From IMG/VR virus record IMGVR_UViG_3300021197_000918, positions 1 to 22,717 of that record: a stretch of DNA of 22,717 bases. One strand, given 5' to 3'. This DNA is from a virus. Shown here in pieces: positions 20,538-22,717 of the stretch (position 1 is the first letter of the stretch; the number at the start of each line of letters is the position of its first letter). The position numbers were made by a program, and so were the translations under genes. The notes under the pieces were generated by a model, which worked only from the letters and a program-made list of their open reading frames with translations, made no database searches and was not told the DNA's origin.

Positions 20538-22355
20538 TTAGCTGGTTGCGCCAGCCTCACCGAGGAGTCCACGCACGATGACGAGACCGTACATGTCAGG
20601 ACGGACCATCTTCTTCGCGTAACGGGTCATGACACCCTTACGCGGCACGAAGTCCTCGGGACCAAAGATGGTCGGAGTGACTTGTAGCGGGACGTAAGGA
20701 GCGTAAACAAATCCGCTCTCTAGGAAGCTTCCACCGCGGCGACCAACGAGGATCACGTTACGGGGGAAGTACGGGTCAACGTAGACATCCAACTTCTTGG
20801 AAAGCTGTCCAGTCTTCACAGCACCTGCGGTGCCACGGTCGCCGTCAACAGTGACGGAGGCGCGGAAGCCAGCAGTGAACTCAAGGATGTTGGCAACTTC
20901 AGGTCCGCAGACGATGAAGTTAGCGCCACCACGTAGAGTCTTGCGGTGAATACGAGCAGACACGTCATTGACTCGCTCTAGGCAAGTCTCGTACCACTCG
21001 GAGACAGTACCGGTGAAGTCAGGGGCAGCAGAGCTAGCTCCGATCTCCAGTCCGGTCTCAATGTCTAGGAAGAGACCCGGTGAGCGTGACCAGTAAAGCG
21101 TACCAGCGGTAGCACCTTGGATGAGATCGTTGAGGATCTCTTGGTCAATCTCTAGGGCAACCTGCTCTGAGAGAATGCTCGTAAGCTCAACCTCGGCATC
21201 AAGGTTGTGGTAGGCGTTGAGGTCTTGACCCAACTCCGGTGTCCACTTAGCCTTGAGCTTCTTGGTGACCGCTGTGACCGCGACACTGTCCACCTTGATG
21301 TTAATCTCGGGGATAGCAGCCGTGTTCTCCAACGCCCAAGCAGTTCCACCAACGACAGCGCCGACCGAGTCAGGAGCAGCACCGAAGTGGTCCACGCGGG
21401 GCCAAACCAAGTTGTTGAAGTCTTGCAGCTTAACGTTGCCGAAAGACTTGACAATAGCGTCACCCATGTTAGCAGCGGAGTGACAGCCACCGTTAGAACC
21501 GGTACCCGTGAAGACCAAGAGTAGATCGTTCTGTGCTGAACCACTGTATCCAGTGAGACGACGAACAAGACGGGCGCCAATCGCGTGGTTACCAGCGGTA
21601 CTGGAACCGGAGAAGATGTTGTTTCCACCGGCTGCATAGCCAGCGGAAGAGGACACCTGCACGGCGATAAAGTCATCAACGTTAACACCACTCAATATGC
21701 TCTTAAAGTTAGTGAGCTTGATAACGGAAACAGCAGTAGACCCGGACACGAAATCAGCATCAAAGCGGCAAAGCTTGTCAAGAGCCACGCTAGAACCATA
21801 AATACCAGACAAGTGCTCAGAAGCAACTGAACCGGCTTGGTACAGAGCATTGGTGGAACCAGTCGGTGAAGAGTAACCGTTGTTTAGGGCATACGGTCCC
21901 GCTTCGGCGTTATCACTAGTACCAAGGGTACCTAGGTCAATTCCGCCAGTGATCTGGCTACCGACCACACCACCACCGTAGACTGACTCACCAGCGTCGT
22001 AACCGAGACGGTCAGTAGCTGTGGTGAAGTCTAGGAAGAAGATTAGACCGGAGGGTAGGCTCATGGGCTGAACGGACACGAGGTCGTTAGCAATGAGTCC
22101 ACCGAATACACGGCGAACGATGGGGAACGCTACAGCGGCAAAGCCCTGAACGTCTCCACCCGCCATGGTGGAAGCAGCCTCACGTAGAAGCTCCTTGGCT
22201 TGGTTCTCTAGTAGACGAGCCATGCCATTTTTTGAGTTATCGTCGTTGAGACCTTCTAGAAGACCAGTCTTCTCCCACTTGGAGAGAAGCGCAGCGCCTT
22301 CCTTCTTAAGGTCACGGTTAACGATACCTTCAGTTAATTTATTTAATACAGACAT
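20538..22355 (-). CDS. 23: Major capsid protein, gp23-like
   Basis: Forms the head shell. The 605-residue protein (T4 gp23: 521) has the family blocks FPIVRRVFGGLIANDLVSVQ then PMSLPSGLIFFLDF (about 76-110), a Gly/Ser-rich middle, AKWTPELGQDLNAYHNLDAE with LTSILSEQVALEIDQEIL, then INDLIQGATAG, RGGANFIVCGPEVANILEFT, and the C-terminal FVPRKGVMTRYAKKMVRPDM. A likely prohead-protease site of the T4 (L/I)xE type is LLRE before AAST, after Glu59; the first 59 residues, charged and helical, would then be removed during head maturation. The ATG at 22355 has the strongest ribosome site in the window (AAGGAGGTGAT), fitting very high expression. It follows the scaffold gene, as in T4. Confidence 0.94.
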   Translation of the reverse strand: MSVLNKLTEGIVNRDLKKEGAALLSKWEKTGLLEGLNDDNSKNGMARLLENQAKELLREAASTMAGGDVQGFAAVAFPIVRRVFGGLIANDLVSVQPMSLPSGLIFFLDFTTATDRLGYDAGESVYGGGVVGSQITGGIDLGTLGTSDNAEAGPYALNNGYSSPTGSTNALYQAGSVASEHLSGIYGSSVALDKLCRFDADFVSGSTAVSVIKLTNFKSILSGVNVDDFIAVQVSSSAGYAAGGNNIFSGSSTAGNHAIGARLVRRLTGYSGSAQNDLLLVFTGTGSNGGCHSAANMGDAIVKSFGNVKLQDFNNLVWPRVDHFGAAPDSVGAVVGGTAWALENTAAIPEINIKVDSVAVTAVTKKLKAKWTPELGQDLNAYHNLDAEVELTSILSEQVALEIDQEILNDLIQGATAGTLYWSRSPGLFLDIETGLEIGASSAAPDFTGTVSEWYETCLERVNDVSARIHRKTLRGGANFIVCGPEVANILEFTAGFRASVTVDGDRGTAGAVKTGQLSKKLDVYVDPYFPRNVILVGRRGGSFLESGFVYAPYVPLQVTPTIFGPEDFVPRKGVMTRYAKKMVRPDMYGLVIVRGLLGEAGATS

Positions 22356-22376
22356 AAAAGTATCACCTCCTTATTA

Positions 22377-22717
22377 TTATTTGTTATGTTTAATACCTGC
22401 AAGAATTTGCAATCTGTCAATAGCAGTATCGGTTGTTCGCTTGGGCTGACGCCTAGGCAGAACAGTAGTTGAAGATTTTTGGATAGCTTCGCTTAGGGAT
22501 TTTGGCATTTGCTTTCGTCGGGCAGTGCCCCCAGTGCTCTGAAGTGTATCATAGATAACCTTCGCTTCATCAACCGAACCGGCTTTGGATATAGCTTCAA
22601 CAATATTTTCTTTTTGTCGCTCATTCAAGGAGGGGCTACTCAAAATACGATTCGTATATAATAGTTTTGCGTTTGAAGTGCTCATATCGTCAAATGCGCT
22701 CTTCATCTTCAAAACAG
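22377..22717 (-). CDS. 22: Prohead core scaffold, gp22-like, C-terminal part (5' end beyond window)
   Basis: The reading frame is open to the window edge, so this is the end of a longer gene; the TTG and ATG near 22712 are probably internal. The about 113 visible residues contain NAKLLYTNRILSSPSLNERQ, then KENIVEAISKAGSVDEAKVI, YDTLQSTGG, and a Ser/Arg/Lys-rich end (KSLSEAIQKSS, VLPRRQPKR). The wording 'NAKLLYTN-L-s-SLnE-QK-kIVEAi-kA-tv-EAK-iYetLQs' is, as I recall, that of the C-terminus of gp22 scaffold proteins in marine T4-like phages. The place directly before gp23 is the T4 order. The scaffold fills the prohead and is degraded by the gp21 protease. Gene 21 and 20 would lie beyond the right edge. 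Confidence 0.8.
   Translation of the reverse strand, partial: VLKMKSAFDDMSTSNAKLLYTNRILSSPSLNERQKENIVEAISKAGSVDEAKVIYDTLQSTGGTARRKQMPKSLSEAIQKSSTTVLPRRQPKRTTDTAIDRLQILAGIKHNK

Overview
This window is a contiguous piece of a tailed-phage genome with a contractile, T4-type (myovirus) virion. Every gene I accept is on the minus strand, so transcription runs from high to low coordinates. Capsid, neck, sheath, tube and baseplate proteins follow the T4 families gp22, gp23, gp13, gp14, gp15, gp18, gp19 and gp26. However, the DNA polymerase is a short family A enzyme rather than the family B gp43 of T4, so this looks like a distant T4 relative. As I recall it, Rhodothermus phage RM378 also has T4-like structural genes and a split family A polymerase. 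The host cannot be read from the sequence, but strong Shine-Dalgarno sites (up to AAGGAGGTGAT) and near-perfect sigma70 promoters point to a bacterium with ordinary housekeeping transcription.

Layout in order of transcription: the C-terminal end of a gp22-like scaffold (22717-22377); the gp23 major capsid protein and a terminator; a 210-aa probable virion protein behind a structured leader, with a terminator; a promoter, a 57-aa coiled-coil protein and a terminator; a 122-aa histone-H1-like basic protein; neck proteins gp13 and gp14; the gp15 sheath terminator; an oversized gp18 tail sheath; the gp19 tail tube; a promoter, then a gp26-like zinc protein and a small gp51-like partner, possibly joined by ribosomal frameshifting at a run of seven T, and a terminator; the tape measure; a 309-aa tail or baseplate protein; a LysM gp53-like protein; a 1209-aa probable baseplate hub; a 406-aa protein of unknown role; the family A polymerase; a tubulin/FtsZ-like GTPase; a perfect sigma70 promoter with a possible pseudoknot leader; gp32 single-stranded DNA-binding protein; and a nearly complete Dam-type adenine methyltransferase at the left edge.

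The first part is therefore a head-to-tail assembly line, and the left part joins the baseplate genes directly to a replication module (polymerase, cytoskeletal-type GTPase, ssDNA-binding protein, methylase). The most striking items are the tubulin-like protein translationally coupled to the polymerase, the candidate frameshift in the gp26/gp51 pair, and the gp32 leader, whose geometry matches the autoregulatory pseudoknot known from T4. There is no gene-free stretch longer than about 190 bases, and I see no tRNA, CRISPR array or insertion sequence.
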